NCBI RefSeq assembly: GCF_024753285.1
Contig: NZ_JANUGW010000008.1
Coordinates: forward strand, 184,594 to 248,593
Reading direction: 5' to 3'
Length of the DNA: 64,000 bases
Origin: Massilia pinisoli
GTDB lineage: Bacteria; Pseudomonadota; Gammaproteobacteria; Burkholderiales; Burkholderiaceae_D
Shown here: in pieces, positions 56,411-64,000 of the stretch
Position numbering within the stretch: position 1 is the stretch's first letter
Layout of the letters: the number at the start of each line of letters is the position of its first letter
Notes under the pieces: model-generated
Told to the model about the DNA's origin: nothing
Database searches by the model: none
What the model saw: only the letters and a program-made list of their open reading frames with translations
Position numbers and translations under genes: made by a program

Positions 56411-57378
56411 GTATTACTGACACCGAAGCCAAGGCACTCGGCAAGGTTGGCGTGCTGTTCGGCGGCCGGTCCGCCGAGCGCGAGATTTCGCTGATCTCGG
56501 GCAGCGGCGTGCTGCAGGCGTTGCGCTCGAAGGGCATCGACGCCCATCCGTTCGACCCGGCCGAGCGCTCGCTGGCCGAGCTGGCCGCGGAAAACTTCGA
56601 CCGCGTGTTCATCGCGCTGCACGGCCGCTACGGCGAGGACGGCACCCTGCAGGGCGCGCTGGAACTGCTGGGCATTCCGTACACGGGCAGCGGCGTGATG
56701 GCATCGTCCGTCGGGATGGACAAGGTCACGACGAAGATCGTATGGCTGGCCGCGGGCGTGCCGACGCCGACGTATGTCACCATCGCCGCCAATGAGGCCA
56801 TCGACGCCAATGCGATCGTCGCCGAGCTGGGCCTGCCGCTGATCGTCAAGCCGCCGCTGGAAGGCTCCACCATCGGCATCACGAAGGTGACGGACGCCGC
56901 CGGCCTGCAGGCCGCCGTCGATCTGGCGCGCCAGTACGACAAGGTGGTGCTGGTCGAGCAGTTCATCCAAGGCCGCGAATTCTCCGTGCCGGTGCTGGGC
57001 ACGGGCCCCACGGCGCGCGCGCTGCCGATCGTGGAGATCGTCGCCCCGGAAGGCAATTACGACTACCAGAACAAGTACTTCACGGACGACACCAAGTACC
57101 ACTGCCCGGCGCCGCTCGATGAAGAGACGACCAAGGCGATCCAGGCGCACGTGGTGAACGCGTACCGCGCGCTCGGCTGCGAAGGCTGGAGCCGCATCGA
57201 CGTGCTGCTGCGCGCCTCGGACAACGCGCCGTTCCTGCTGGAGGTGAACACGTCGCCGGGCATGACGACGCACTCGCTCGTGCCGATGGCGGCACGTGCC
57301 GAGGGCACGACCTATGAAGACCTGTGCGTGGACATCCTGCGCTCCGCCAGCCTCAAGGCCGGTCAGGTGAAGAAGTAA
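56407..57378 (+). CDS. ddl: D-alanine:D-alanine ligase
   Basis: 323-residue ATP-grasp ligase that makes D-Ala-D-Ala for MurF. It starts at GTG 56407, overlapping the murC stop by four bases. Blocks include [55 protein letters not shown] and the metal-binding [11 protein letters not shown] near the end. The catalytic residues expected in these motifs are present. ftsQ starts 15 bases after the stop. Confidence 0.96.
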   Translation: MSITDTEAKALGKVGVLFGGRSAEREISLISGSGVLQALRSKGIDAHPFDPAERSLAELAAENFDRVFIALHGRYGEDGTLQGALELLGIPYTGSGVMASSVGMDKVTTKIVWLAAGVPTPTYVTIAANEAIDANAIVAELGLPLIVKPPLEGSTIGITKVTDAAGLQAAVDLARQYDKVVLVEQFIQGREFSVPVLGTGPTARALPIVEIVAPEGNYDYQNKYFTDDTKYHCPAPLDEETTKAIQAHVVNAYRALGCEGWSRIDVLLRASDNAPFLLEVNTSPGMTTHSLVPMAARAEGTTYEDLCVDILRSASLKAGQVKK

Positions 57379-57393
57379 GGACAAGGAACAAAG

Positions 57394-58212
57394 ATGTGGC
57401 ATGACGTGCGAGCTCTGAATGCAACCGCCAGCGCGCTCACCGCGCTGGTGGCGCTCGCCTGCGTGGCGTCGGGGTTGTGGTGGCTGTCGCAGCGCCCGAT
57501 GTTCACCTTGCGCGCGGTGCGGGTCGAGAGCATGTACGGGCTGGACCTGCAGCACGTGAACGAACTGACGGTGCGTAACGGCGTGCTCGGGAAGATCAGC
57601 GGTAACTTCTTCACGACCGACCTCGAACAGGTGCGCACGACGTTCGAGTCCGTGCCGTGGGTGCGCAAGGCGAGCGTGCGGCGCGAGTGGCCGAACCAGC
57701 TGATCGTGCAGGTGGAAGAGCACGAGGCGCTGGGCACGTGGGGCGAGGAGGGCAAGCTCCTGTCCGTGAAGGGCGACGTGTTCACCGCGAACCTGGCCGA
57801 GGCCGACGAGGACCACGAACTGCCTGCGTTCGAGGGCCCTGTCGGCAGCGAGAAGGAAGTGCTGACGCGTTTCGCGGAACTGCGCGGCTGGTTCGCGCCG
57901 ATCCGCCTCGTGCCGGAGTCGATCAGCCTGTCGAACCGGTACGCGTGGACCGTCAAGTTGAACAACGGGATGAGCGTCGAGCTGGGACGCGAGAAGGACA
58001 ACGACACGCTGCATGCGCGGGTGCAGCGGCTGGTGAGCATCTATCCCCAGCTGGTCGCGAGGTTGCAGGAAGGGCGCATCGACACGATTGACATGCGCTA
58101 TCCGAACGGCCTGGCCCTGTCGTCGGCAGCACTGAGCATTCCCGCGGATGCGACCAAGCCAGTCAAGGCGGCTAAGAAAAAAACGACTACCAAAACAACG
58201 AAGCAGATCTAA
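57394..58212 (+). CDS. ftsQ: Cell division protein FtsQ
   Basis: 272-residue bitopic division protein. It has a cytosolic tail, a membrane helix at about residues 10-32, a POTRA domain (~35-110, with FTLRAVRVESMYGLDLQHV and TTFESVPWVRKASVRREWP), and a C-terminal beta domain. The last ~25 residues are Lys/Thr-rich (KAAKKKTTTKTTKQI), which is longer than in E. coli. FtsQ recruits FtsL and FtsB. It lies between ddl and ftsA. Confidence 0.95.
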   Translation: MWHDVRALNATASALTALVALACVASGLWWLSQRPMFTLRAVRVESMYGLDLQHVNELTVRNGVLGKISGNFFTTDLEQVRTTFESVPWVRKASVRREWPNQLIVQVEEHEALGTWGEEGKLLSVKGDVFTANLAEADEDHELPAFEGPVGSEKEVLTRFAELRGWFAPIRLVPESISLSNRYAWTVKLNNGMSVELGREKDNDTLHARVQRLVSIYPQLVARLQEGRIDTIDMRYPNGLALSSAALSIPADATKPVKAAKKKTTTKTTKQI

Positions 58213-58233
58213 TTACAGCAGGCGACAGCAAAC

Positions 58234-59466
58234 ATGACAAAAGACGCGAAGAACCTGATCGTCGGCCTCGACATCGGCACCTCGAAGGTGGTGGCGGTGG
58301 TGGCCGAGGTGATGGCCGATGGGCGCCATGAAGTGATCGGACTCGGTCAGCACGAGTCCAAGGGTTTGAAGAAGGGCGTTGTCGTCAACATCGAAGCGAC
58401 CGTCGAATCCATCCAGCGCGCCCTCGAGGAAGCGGAGCTGATGGCCGACTGCAAGATCCGCAACGTGTATGCAGGGATCGCCGGCAGCCATATCCGCTCG
58501 TTCAATTCGAGCGGCATGGTCGCCATCAAGGACAAGGAAGTGACGGCCACGGACGTGGCGCGCGTGATCGAGACGGCCAAGGCCGTGAACATCCCGACCG
58601 ACCAGCAACTGCTGCACACGGTGCCGCAGGAATTCATCGTCGACAATCAGGAAGACGTGCGCGAGCCGATCGGCATGAGCGGCATCCGCCTCGAGGTGCG
58701 CGTGCACATCGTCACCGGTGCGGTGTCGGCCGTGCAGAATATTGTAAAGTGCGTGCGCCGCTGCGGGCTCGAGGTCTCGGACCTGATCCTGCAGCCGATG
58801 GCGTCGGCCGATTCCGTCCTGACGAACGACGAGAAAGAGCTGGGCGTGGTATTGATCGACATCGGCGGTGGCACCACCGACATCGCGGTCTTTTCTGACG
58901 GCGCGATCCGTCACACGGCCGTGATCCCCATCGCCGGCGACCAGATCACGAGCGACATCGCGATGGCCCTGCGCACGCCGACGGGCGAGGCGGAAGAGAT
59001 CAAGATCCGCTACGGCGTGGCCAAGCAGGTGCTGGCCGATCCGGGCGAGACGCTGGAAGTGCCGGGCCTCGGCGACCGCGGTCCCCGTTCGCTGTCGCGC
59101 CAGGCGCTGGCCGCCGTGATCGAGCCGCGCGTCGAGGAACTGTTCGCGATGGTGCACCAGGTCGTGCGCGAATCCGGCTACGAAGGCGTGCTGTCGTCGG
59201 GCATCGTGCTGACGGGCGGCTCGTCGATCATGCCGGGCATGATCGAGATGGCGGAAGACATATTCCTGAAACCGGCGCGCCTCGGCACGCCGGAATACCG
59301 CGGCCAACTGGCGGACGTCGTGCGCAGCCCGCGCTATGCGACGGTCCTCGGTCTGCTGCTGGAAGCGAAAAAGCAGTACCTGCGCGGTCACATCGTCACG
59401 CGTCAGGATGGTTCGATGAAGGCGGTGTGGCAGCGAATGAAAGAGTGGTTCCTCGGGAATTTCTGA
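58234..59466 (+). CDS. ftsA: Cell division protein FtsA
   Basis: 410-residue actin-like protein that tethers FtsZ to the membrane. It has the phosphate-1 motif VGLDIGTSKVVAVVAEV, the SHUT domain 1C with SVQRALEEAEL, phosphate-2 VLIDIGGGTTDIAVF, the adenosine motif SGIVLTGGSSIMPG, and a C-terminal amphipathic helix (MKAVWQRMKEWFLGNF), the membrane anchor. The start follows AGGCGACAGC-type sequence. It ends 217 bases before ftsZ. Confidence 0.97.
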   Translation: MTKDAKNLIVGLDIGTSKVVAVVAEVMADGRHEVIGLGQHESKGLKKGVVVNIEATVESIQRALEEAELMADCKIRNVYAGIAGSHIRSFNSSGMVAIKDKEVTATDVARVIETAKAVNIPTDQQLLHTVPQEFIVDNQEDVREPIGMSGIRLEVRVHIVTGAVSAVQNIVKCVRRCGLEVSDLILQPMASADSVLTNDEKELGVVLIDIGGGTTDIAVFSDGAIRHTAVIPIAGDQITSDIAMALRTPTGEAEEIKIRYGVAKQVLADPGETLEVPGLGDRGPRSLSRQALAAVIEPRVEELFAMVHQVVRESGYEGVLSSGIVLTGGSSIMPGMIEMAEDIFLKPARLGTPEYRGQLADVVRSPRYATVLGLLLEAKKQYLRGHIVTRQDGSMKAVWQRMKEWFLGNF

Positions 59467-59569
59467 GGCGACGAAGGACCGCAGCGCGCGTGAGCCAGGA
59501 TGGGAACAACGTAAACGCAACGCGTGGCGGGTATTTCGGGGTGAATGTAACAGCTGGTAGCAGTTTTGC

Positions 59570-59599
59570 TTGGTAACGGACACGAAACATTTTTAAAAT
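59570..59599 (+). promoter_or_regulatory. Probable ftsZ promoter
   Basis: TTGGTA at 59570-59575, an 18-base spacer and TAAAAT at 59594-59599 (five of six in the -10). It lies in an AT-richer part of the ftsA-ftsZ gap, about 85 bases before the start codon. Confidence 0.6.
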
Positions 59600-59683
59600 A
59601 GTGGCGCGTTTCCAATCTCGAGTCCTGGCGATGTCCGCGAGGATTCGGGCTTGGAAACGGCTCATCGAGATTAGGAGTTCATC

Positions 59684-60886
59684 ATGGAGTTCGATATGGT
59701 CGATAACGCAGCATTGGGCACGGTCATCAAGGTCGTCGGCGTTGGCGGCGCGGGTGGTAATGCGGTTCAACATATGATCAACAAGGGCGTGGCGGGCGTG
59801 GAATTCATCGCGGCCAACACCGACGCCCAGGCGCTGGCCGCATCCAGTGCCCACAACGTCATCCAGATCGGCGAGTCCGGCCTGGGTGCGGGCATGCGTC
59901 CGGAAGTCGGCCGCCAGCTGGCCGAGCAATCGCGCATGCGCATCGAAGACGCGCTGCGCGGTGCGCACATGGTCTTCATCGCCGCCGGCATGGGTGGCGG
60001 TACCGGCACGGGCGCCGCGCCGATCGTCGCGGAAGTCGCCAAGAGCCTGGGCGCGCTGACCGTGGCCGTCGTCTCGAAGCCGTTCTCGTACGAAGGCGCG
60101 AAGTGCATGGACGTTGCGGAAAACGGCCTGGCCGAACTGACCAAGCACGTCGATTCGCTGATCGTCATCCTGAACGAGAAGCTGGAAGACATCTACGAAG
60201 ACGAATCGATGCTGGACTGGATGAAGCATGCGGACGACGTGCTGAACAACGCCGTCGCCGGTATCGCCGAGATCATCAACGTCCCGGGCCACATCAACGT
60301 CGACTTCAACGACGTGAAGACCATCATGAGCGAGCAGGGCAAGGCCATGATGGGCACGGCGACCGCGTCGGGCGTCGACCGCGCGCGCATCGCCGCCGAA
60401 CAGGCCGTCGCATCGCCGCTGCTGGACGGCATCGACCTGTCGGGCGCGAAGGGCGTGCTGGTGAACGTCACCGCGTCGCGCGGCCTGAAAGGTAAGGAGA
60501 TCAAGGAAGTCATGGCTGCCGTGCGCGCGTTCGCGGCACCGGACGCCGCGATCGCACAAGGCATCGCCTACGACGACGAGATGGGCGACGAACTGCGCGT
60601 GACCGTCGTCGCGACGGGCCTGGGCAAGAACAAGGCCAACATCTCGCTGGTGCAGCCGCAGCAAGTGCTGCGTACCGGCACCTACGGCGCGCCGATGATG
60701 TCCGGCACCCCGGGCGTGACGGGCGGCGTGACGATGGGTTCGGCCACCGGCGCCGGCGCAATGGACGGCATGAAGCAGCCGGCCGTGTGGCGCCGCGAGC
60801 AGGCGTCCGAGCAGGTGCGCGCGATGCAGAACAACGGCGTCGAAACCTACGACATCCCGGCGTTCCTGCGCAAGCAAGCCGACTGA
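59684..60886 (+). CDS. ftsZ: Cell division protein FtsZ
   Basis: 400-residue tubulin-like GTPase that forms the Z ring. The tubulin signature GGGTGTG is at residues 104-110. The N-terminal VVGVGGAGGNAVQHM binds GTP. The T7 loop includes the NVDFNDVKTIM block. A variable linker (GTYGAPMMSGTPGVTGG) leads to the conserved C-terminal peptide DIPAFLRKQAD that binds FtsA. AGGAG lies close to the ATG. It is followed by a strong terminator. Confidence 0.98.
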   Translation: MEFDMVDNAALGTVIKVVGVGGAGGNAVQHMINKGVAGVEFIAANTDAQALAASSAHNVIQIGESGLGAGMRPEVGRQLAEQSRMRIEDALRGAHMVFIAAGMGGGTGTGAAPIVAEVAKSLGALTVAVVSKPFSYEGAKCMDVAENGLAELTKHVDSLIVILNEKLEDIYEDESMLDWMKHADDVLNNAVAGIAEIINVPGHINVDFNDVKTIMSEQGKAMMGTATASGVDRARIAAEQAVASPLLDGIDLSGAKGVLVNVTASRGLKGKEIKEVMAAVRAFAAPDAAIAQGIAYDDEMGDELRVTVVATGLGKNKANISLVQPQQVLRTGTYGAPMMSGTPGVTGGVTMGSATGAGAMDGMKQPAVWRREQASEQVRAMQNNGVETYDIPAFLRKQAD

Positions 60887-60932
60887 GTCGCACACTCCAA
60901 CGCCGGCTGACCACCGGCGGTCCATGATGCGG

Positions 60933-60969
60933 GGCCAGGCTGTTCCAAGCAGCCTGGCCTTTCGTTTTA
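60933..60969 (+). terminator. Rho-independent terminator after ftsZ
   Basis: Perfect ten-base stem GGCCAGGCTG / CAGCCTGGCC with a seven-base loop, followed by TTTCGTTTT. It separates the dcw cluster from the peroxiredoxin gene. Confidence 0.9.
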
Positions 60970-60992
60970 TGCGCGTGGTACGCCAACGTCAC

Positions 60993-61015
60993 GCGTGGGC
61001 ACCCCGTGCCCACGC
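60993..61015. repeat. GTGGGCAC palindrome upstream of the peroxiredoxin gene
   Basis: Perfect inverted repeat with ten-base arms GCGTGGGCAC / GTGCCCACGC and a three-base CCC loop. It is similar to the palindromes at 19988-20009 and 63962-63982. Confidence 0.85.
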
Positions 61016-61109
61016 GGAAGGTGGCCGCCCGCAAACGTCGGCCCTCCCCACGCGCCGTCTCAAGATCGGGCATACTTGCGGATTCTTCAAACTTGAAAGG
61101 AATCCCATC

Positions 61110-61613
61110 ATGACCATCCAGATCGGCGACCGCCTGCCGGAAGGCACCCTGCAAGAATTCATCGACGTCGAAACCGAAGGCTGCGCGCTCGGTCCGAACA
61201 CCTTCAAGGTGTCCGATCTCGTCAAAGGCAAGACCATCGCCATCTTCGGCCTGCCGGGCGCCTTCACGCCGACGTGCTCGGCCCAGCACCTGCCGGGCTA
61301 CATCAAGCTCGCGGACCAGCTGAAAGCCAAGGGTGTCGACGAGATCTGGTGCATCTCCGTCAACGACGCGTTCGTGATGGGCGCGTGGGGCCGCGACCAG
61401 AAGGCCACCGGCATCGTGCGCATGATGGCCGACGGCAGCGCCGCGTTCACGAAGGCGCTGGGCCTGGAATTCGACCTCGTCGCCAAGGGCTTCGGGGTGC
61501 GCTCCCAGCGTTACTCGATGCTCGTGCAGGACGGCCTCGTCAAGCAGCTGAACGTGGAAGCGGGCGGCTTCGACGTGTCGTCGGCCGAGACGCTGCTGAA
61601 GCAACTGGGCTGA
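61110..61613 (+). CDS. Peroxiredoxin (PRX5/type II-like)
   Basis: 167-residue thiol peroxidase that reduces hydrogen peroxide or organic peroxides. It starts at ATG 61110 after AAAGGA. The peroxidatic cysteine is in GLPGAFTPTCSAQHLPGYI (C at about residue 50), in the characteristic PxxxTxxC form. A further cysteine occurs in VDEIWCISVND (~72). No C-terminal glutaredoxin domain is present. It has its own upstream region with a palindrome and is followed by a GNAT gene. Confidence 0.93.
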   Translation: MTIQIGDRLPEGTLQEFIDVETEGCALGPNTFKVSDLVKGKTIAIFGLPGAFTPTCSAQHLPGYIKLADQLKAKGVDEIWCISVNDAFVMGAWGRDQKATGIVRMMADGSAAFTKALGLEFDLVAKGFGVRSQRYSMLVQDGLVKQLNVEAGGFDVSSAETLLKQLG

Positions 61614-61620
61614 TCGGCTC

Positions 61621-62070
61621 TTGATCGTCAACGCCGAAACGCCCGACCAGCCCGAGGTGCGCGACATGCTCGCGCGCCTGGACGCGTACTGCGCCGCGCT
61701 GTACCCGGCCGAGAGCAACCACCTGCCGGACGTCGCGTCGCTCATGCAGGGCGACGTGCTGTTCCTCGTGGCGCGCGACGTGGACGGCGCCGCGGTCGGG
61801 TGCGCGGCCCTCGTCAACAAGCATGAGTATGGCGAGATCAAACGCATGTTCGTCGACGAGCGCCGGCGCGGCATGGGCACGGGCCGCAAGCTGGTCGAGC
61901 ATCTCGTGATGTTCGCGCGGATGTCGGGCCTGTCGGTGCTGCGCCTGGAAACGGGCATCCATCAGCCGGAAGCCATCGGCCTGTACGAGCGCATGGGCTT
62001 CGAACGCCGCACGCCGTTCGGCGATTACCGCGAGGACCCGCTGTCGCTGTTCATGGAGCTGCGCCTGTGA
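61621..62070 (+). CDS. GNAT-family N-acetyltransferase
   Basis: 149-residue acetyltransferase starting at TTG 61621, seven bases after the peroxiredoxin stop. The acetyl-CoA loop is MFVDERRRGMGTGRKLVEHL (R-R-G-M-G-T-G pattern), followed by LRLETGIHQPEAIGLYERMGFERR, the typical fourth motif. The acceptor is unknown. Its stop overlaps the EamA start, so the two are co-translated. Confidence 0.9.
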   Translation: MIVNAETPDQPEVRDMLARLDAYCAALYPAESNHLPDVASLMQGDVLFLVARDVDGAAVGCAALVNKHEYGEIKRMFVDERRRGMGTGRKLVEHLVMFARMSGLSVLRLETGIHQPEAIGLYERMGFERRTPFGDYREDPLSLFMELRL

Positions 62071-62948
62071 CCCGGCTCGCGGGGAATCTGCGCAGCATCC
62101 GCGCGATGCTGGTCTGTGTCGCCATGTTCTCGATCATGGACATGACGATGAAGCTGCTGTCCGCGCACTTCCCCGCGATGCAGGTGGCGGCGATCCGCGC
62201 ATTGTCCGCGCTGCCGCTCGTCGGTGCCTACCTGTTCTGGCGCGGGGGCCAGCATTCGCTGCTGCGCATCCGCTGGCCGCTGCACCTGCTGCGCGGCGCG
62301 ATCGGCATCGCGATGCTGTCGCTGTTCACGTACGGCCTCAAGACCCTGTCGCTGGCCGAAGCGTATTCGATCTTCTTCGTCGGCCCGATCCTCATCACGG
62401 CGCTGTCCGTGGTCGTGCTGGGCGAGCGCGTGAACGGCGCGCGCTGGATCGCGATCGGCGTCGGCATGGCCGGCGTGCTCGTGATCCTGCGGCCGACCGG
62501 TGCCGGCTTCTTTTCGCTGGGCGGCCTCGCCGTGCTGGCCGCGGCCGTGTGCTATGCGGTGTCGGCCGTCGCTGGCCGCGTGCTCGCGCGCACGGACCGG
62601 GGCGAGCACATGATGTTCTGGCTGATGGTGTTGATGGCTGCGGGCGCGACGCCGCTCGCCGCACCCGCCTGGGTGTCCGTGCAGGCGGAGCACTGGGTCC
62701 TGATCCTGGCGCTGGCCGTCAGCGGTTTCTTCGGCCAACTGGCGCTGACGGAAGCGTTCAGCCACGGCGAGGCGTCCGTGGTGGCGCCGTTCGAGTACAC
62801 GGCGCTGGCCTGGGGCGTGGCGATCGACTGGCTCATGTGGAAAACCTTGCCGGATGCATATACGTTGCTGGGCGGTGCGATCATCATCGGCAGCGGCTTG
62901 TACCTGATCCGCCACGAAACCGTGCACGCCGAGGCCGAGCATCCCTGA
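62067..62948 (+). CDS. EamA/DMT-family transporter
   Basis: 293-residue membrane protein with ten helices in two EamA repeats. The first starts at VCVAMFSIMDMTMKLLSAHFP and the second near LAVLAAAVCYAVSAVAGRVL. It starts at GTG 62067, overlapping the GNAT stop (GTGA). It differs from the EamA gene at 10076. Substrate is unknown. It lies between the GNAT gene and lpxC. Confidence 0.9.
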   Translation: MTRLAGNLRSIRAMLVCVAMFSIMDMTMKLLSAHFPAMQVAAIRALSALPLVGAYLFWRGGQHSLLRIRWPLHLLRGAIGIAMLSLFTYGLKTLSLAEAYSIFFVGPILITALSVVVLGERVNGARWIAIGVGMAGVLVILRPTGAGFFSLGGLAVLAAAVCYAVSAVAGRVLARTDRGEHMMFWLMVLMAAGATPLAAPAWVSVQAEHWVLILALAVSGFFGQLALTEAFSHGEASVVAPFEYTALAWGVAIDWLMWKTLPDAYTLLGGAIIIGSGLYLIRHETVHAEAEHP

Positions 62949-63020
62949 AAACGTGGTGTTCCTGCCACCGGTTCGAGGGGGCTGCCGGCGCGCCCGAAAG
63001 CCCTACGATATAATCGGACG

Positions 63021-63956
63021 ATGCTCAAACAACGAACCATCAAACAGCTCGTCCGCACGACAGGTGTCGGCCTGCACTCCGGCACCAAGGTCGAGCTGAC
63101 CCTGCGCCCGGCGGCCGCCGATACGGGCGTCGTGTTCCGCCGCGTCGACCTCGACCCCGTCGTCGAGTTCCCGTCGAATGCCGACATCGTGGGCGACACG
63201 CGCATGGCGTCCGTGCTCACGCAGGGCAATGCGCGCGTCTCGACCGTCGAGCACCTGATGTCGGCCTGCGCCGGCCTCGGCATCGACAACCTGTACGTGG
63301 ACGTCACGGCCGAAGAGATCCCGATCATGGATGGCTCCGCGTCCTCGTTCGTGTTCCTGCTGCAGCAGGCGGGCGTGCAGGAGCAGGCCGCTGCGAAGAA
63401 ATTCATCCGGGTTTTGCAACCGGTCGAAGTCCGCCAGGGCAGCGGCGCCAACGAGAAATGGGCGCGCCTGACCCCTTACGACGGCTTCAAGCTCGACTTC
63501 TTCATCGAATTCAACCACCCGGCCGTGGACGGCACGACGCAACGCGCCATCGTCGACTTCGGCAAGGTCTCGTACGTGCACGACGTGGCGCGCGCGCGCA
63601 CGTTCGGCTTCATGCAGGACGTGGAAAGCCTGCGCGGCATGGGCCTGGCGCGTGGCGGCTCGCTGGAAAACGCGATCGTGATGGACGAGTACCGCATCCT
63701 CAACGCGGACGGACTGCGCTACGAGGACGAGTTCGTGCGTCACAAGATTCTCGACGCGATCGGCGACCTGTACCTCGTCGGCGCGCCGCTGCTGGCCAGC
63801 TACGAGGCGCACAAGTCCGGCCACGGCCTGAACAACCTGCTGCTGCGCGAGCTGCTGGCGCATCCGGAGTCGTACGAGATCGTGACGTTCGACGCGCCGG
63901 AAACGGCGCCCGTGTCGTATGGCGCGCAGATGGAGCGGGAGTGGGCGTTAACTTGA
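63021..63956 (+). CDS. lpxC: UDP-3-O-acyl-N-acetylglucosamine deacetylase LpxC
   Basis: 311-residue zinc deacetylase that commits UDP-sugar to lipid A synthesis. The zinc ligands are H78 (STVEHLMSA), H242 and D246 ([12 protein letters not shown]). The catalytic histidine is H265 ([10 protein letters not shown]). Conserved N-terminal [16 protein letters not shown] and GIDNLYVDV are present. Length matches the family. It follows ftsZ after three unrelated genes, as in other betaproteobacteria. Confidence 0.97.
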   Translation: MLKQRTIKQLVRTTGVGLHSGTKVELTLRPAAADTGVVFRRVDLDPVVEFPSNADIVGDTRMASVLTQGNARVSTVEHLMSACAGLGIDNLYVDVTAEEIPIMDGSASSFVFLLQQAGVQEQAAAKKFIRVLQPVEVRQGSGANEKWARLTPYDGFKLDFFIEFNHPAVDGTTQRAIVDFGKVSYVHDVARARTFGFMQDVESLRGMGLARGGSLENAIVMDEYRILNADGLRYEDEFVRHKILDAIGDLYLVGAPLLASYEAHKSGHGLNNLLLRELLAHPESYEIVTFDAPETAPVSYGAQMEREWALT

Positions 63957-63961
63957 CGCAT

Positions 63962-63982
63962 GGTGGGCACTGGGTGCCCACC
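63962..63982. repeat. GTGGGCAC palindrome after lpxC
   Basis: Perfect nine-base arms GGTGGGCAC / GTGCCCACC with a three-base loop, six bases after the lpxC stop. No T run follows within the window. It is the third copy of a related palindrome in this window and could act as a terminator or a dispersed repeat. Confidence 0.8.
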
Positions 63983-64000
63983 CTGTTAGGGCAAAGTTGT

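Overview
This is a high-GC window carrying mostly housekeeping genes. The organism is a betaproteobacterium, most likely Oxalobacteraceae of the Massilia/Telluria type. That placement is an inference from three things: the order of the dcw (division and cell wall) cluster from mraZ to lpxC, an rpoH gene preceded by a CIRCE element, and the general protein flavour. I see no insertion sequence, prophage, CRISPR array, tRNA or rRNA. The one RNA gene I can call is RNase P RNA (rnpB).

Layout. Positions 1-5250 (minus strand) hold an ABC exporter pair cut by the window edge, then an operon of a LytS-type kinase, a LytTR regulator and an acyltransferase. At 5.3-11 kb are an NTF2-like secreted protein and a MocR regulator facing a thiol-redox operon (TlpA-like, DsbD, EamA). 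At 11-14.5 kb are a GST, an AraC regulator and a beta-helix lipoprotein with a threonine-rich linker encoded by a triplet repeat. At 14.5-20 kb a CorC-type transporter and an NhaR-like regulator face a DUF475-TerD-AIM24-TerD stress cluster, followed by a lone PAAR protein. At 20.4-23.2 kb a GntR-ABC operon has a perfect palindromic operator. At 23.2-28.9 kb are gamma-glutamyltransferase, a lipoprotein, a GST, a NagX-like membrane protein, a dienelactone hydrolase and a nucleotidyltransferase. At 28.9-36.5 kb are rpoH with CIRCE, the ftsY-ftsE-ftsX operon with a trailing hydrolase, a HAD phosphatase and a ThDP enzyme. At 36.6-43.2 kb are rnpB, glpK, several proteins of unknown function, a PQQ-propeller lipoprotein and a Lon-like AAA+ ATPase.

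From 43.5 kb to the end lies a near-complete dcw cluster: mraZ-rsmH-ftsL-ftsI-murE-murF-mraY-murD-ftsW-murG-murC-ddl-ftsQ-ftsA-ftsZ, then peroxiredoxin, GNAT, EamA and lpxC. Most junctions overlap by 1-4 bases, so the genes are probably translationally coupled. Together they make the UDP-MurNAc-pentapeptide, lipid I and lipid II, and the septal division machinery. A four-unit TGGGN-type box array precedes mraZ, consistent with MraZ autoregulation.

The least conventional parts are the NhaR/CorC/DUF475/TerD/AIM24 neighbourhood, the MocR-controlled redox operon whose TlpA-like protein has a second thioredoxin-like half without CXXC, the triplet-repeat lipoprotein, the single-domain Lon-like ATPase, a MurG with an altered HEQN motif, and recurring GTGGGC-type palindromes between genes.
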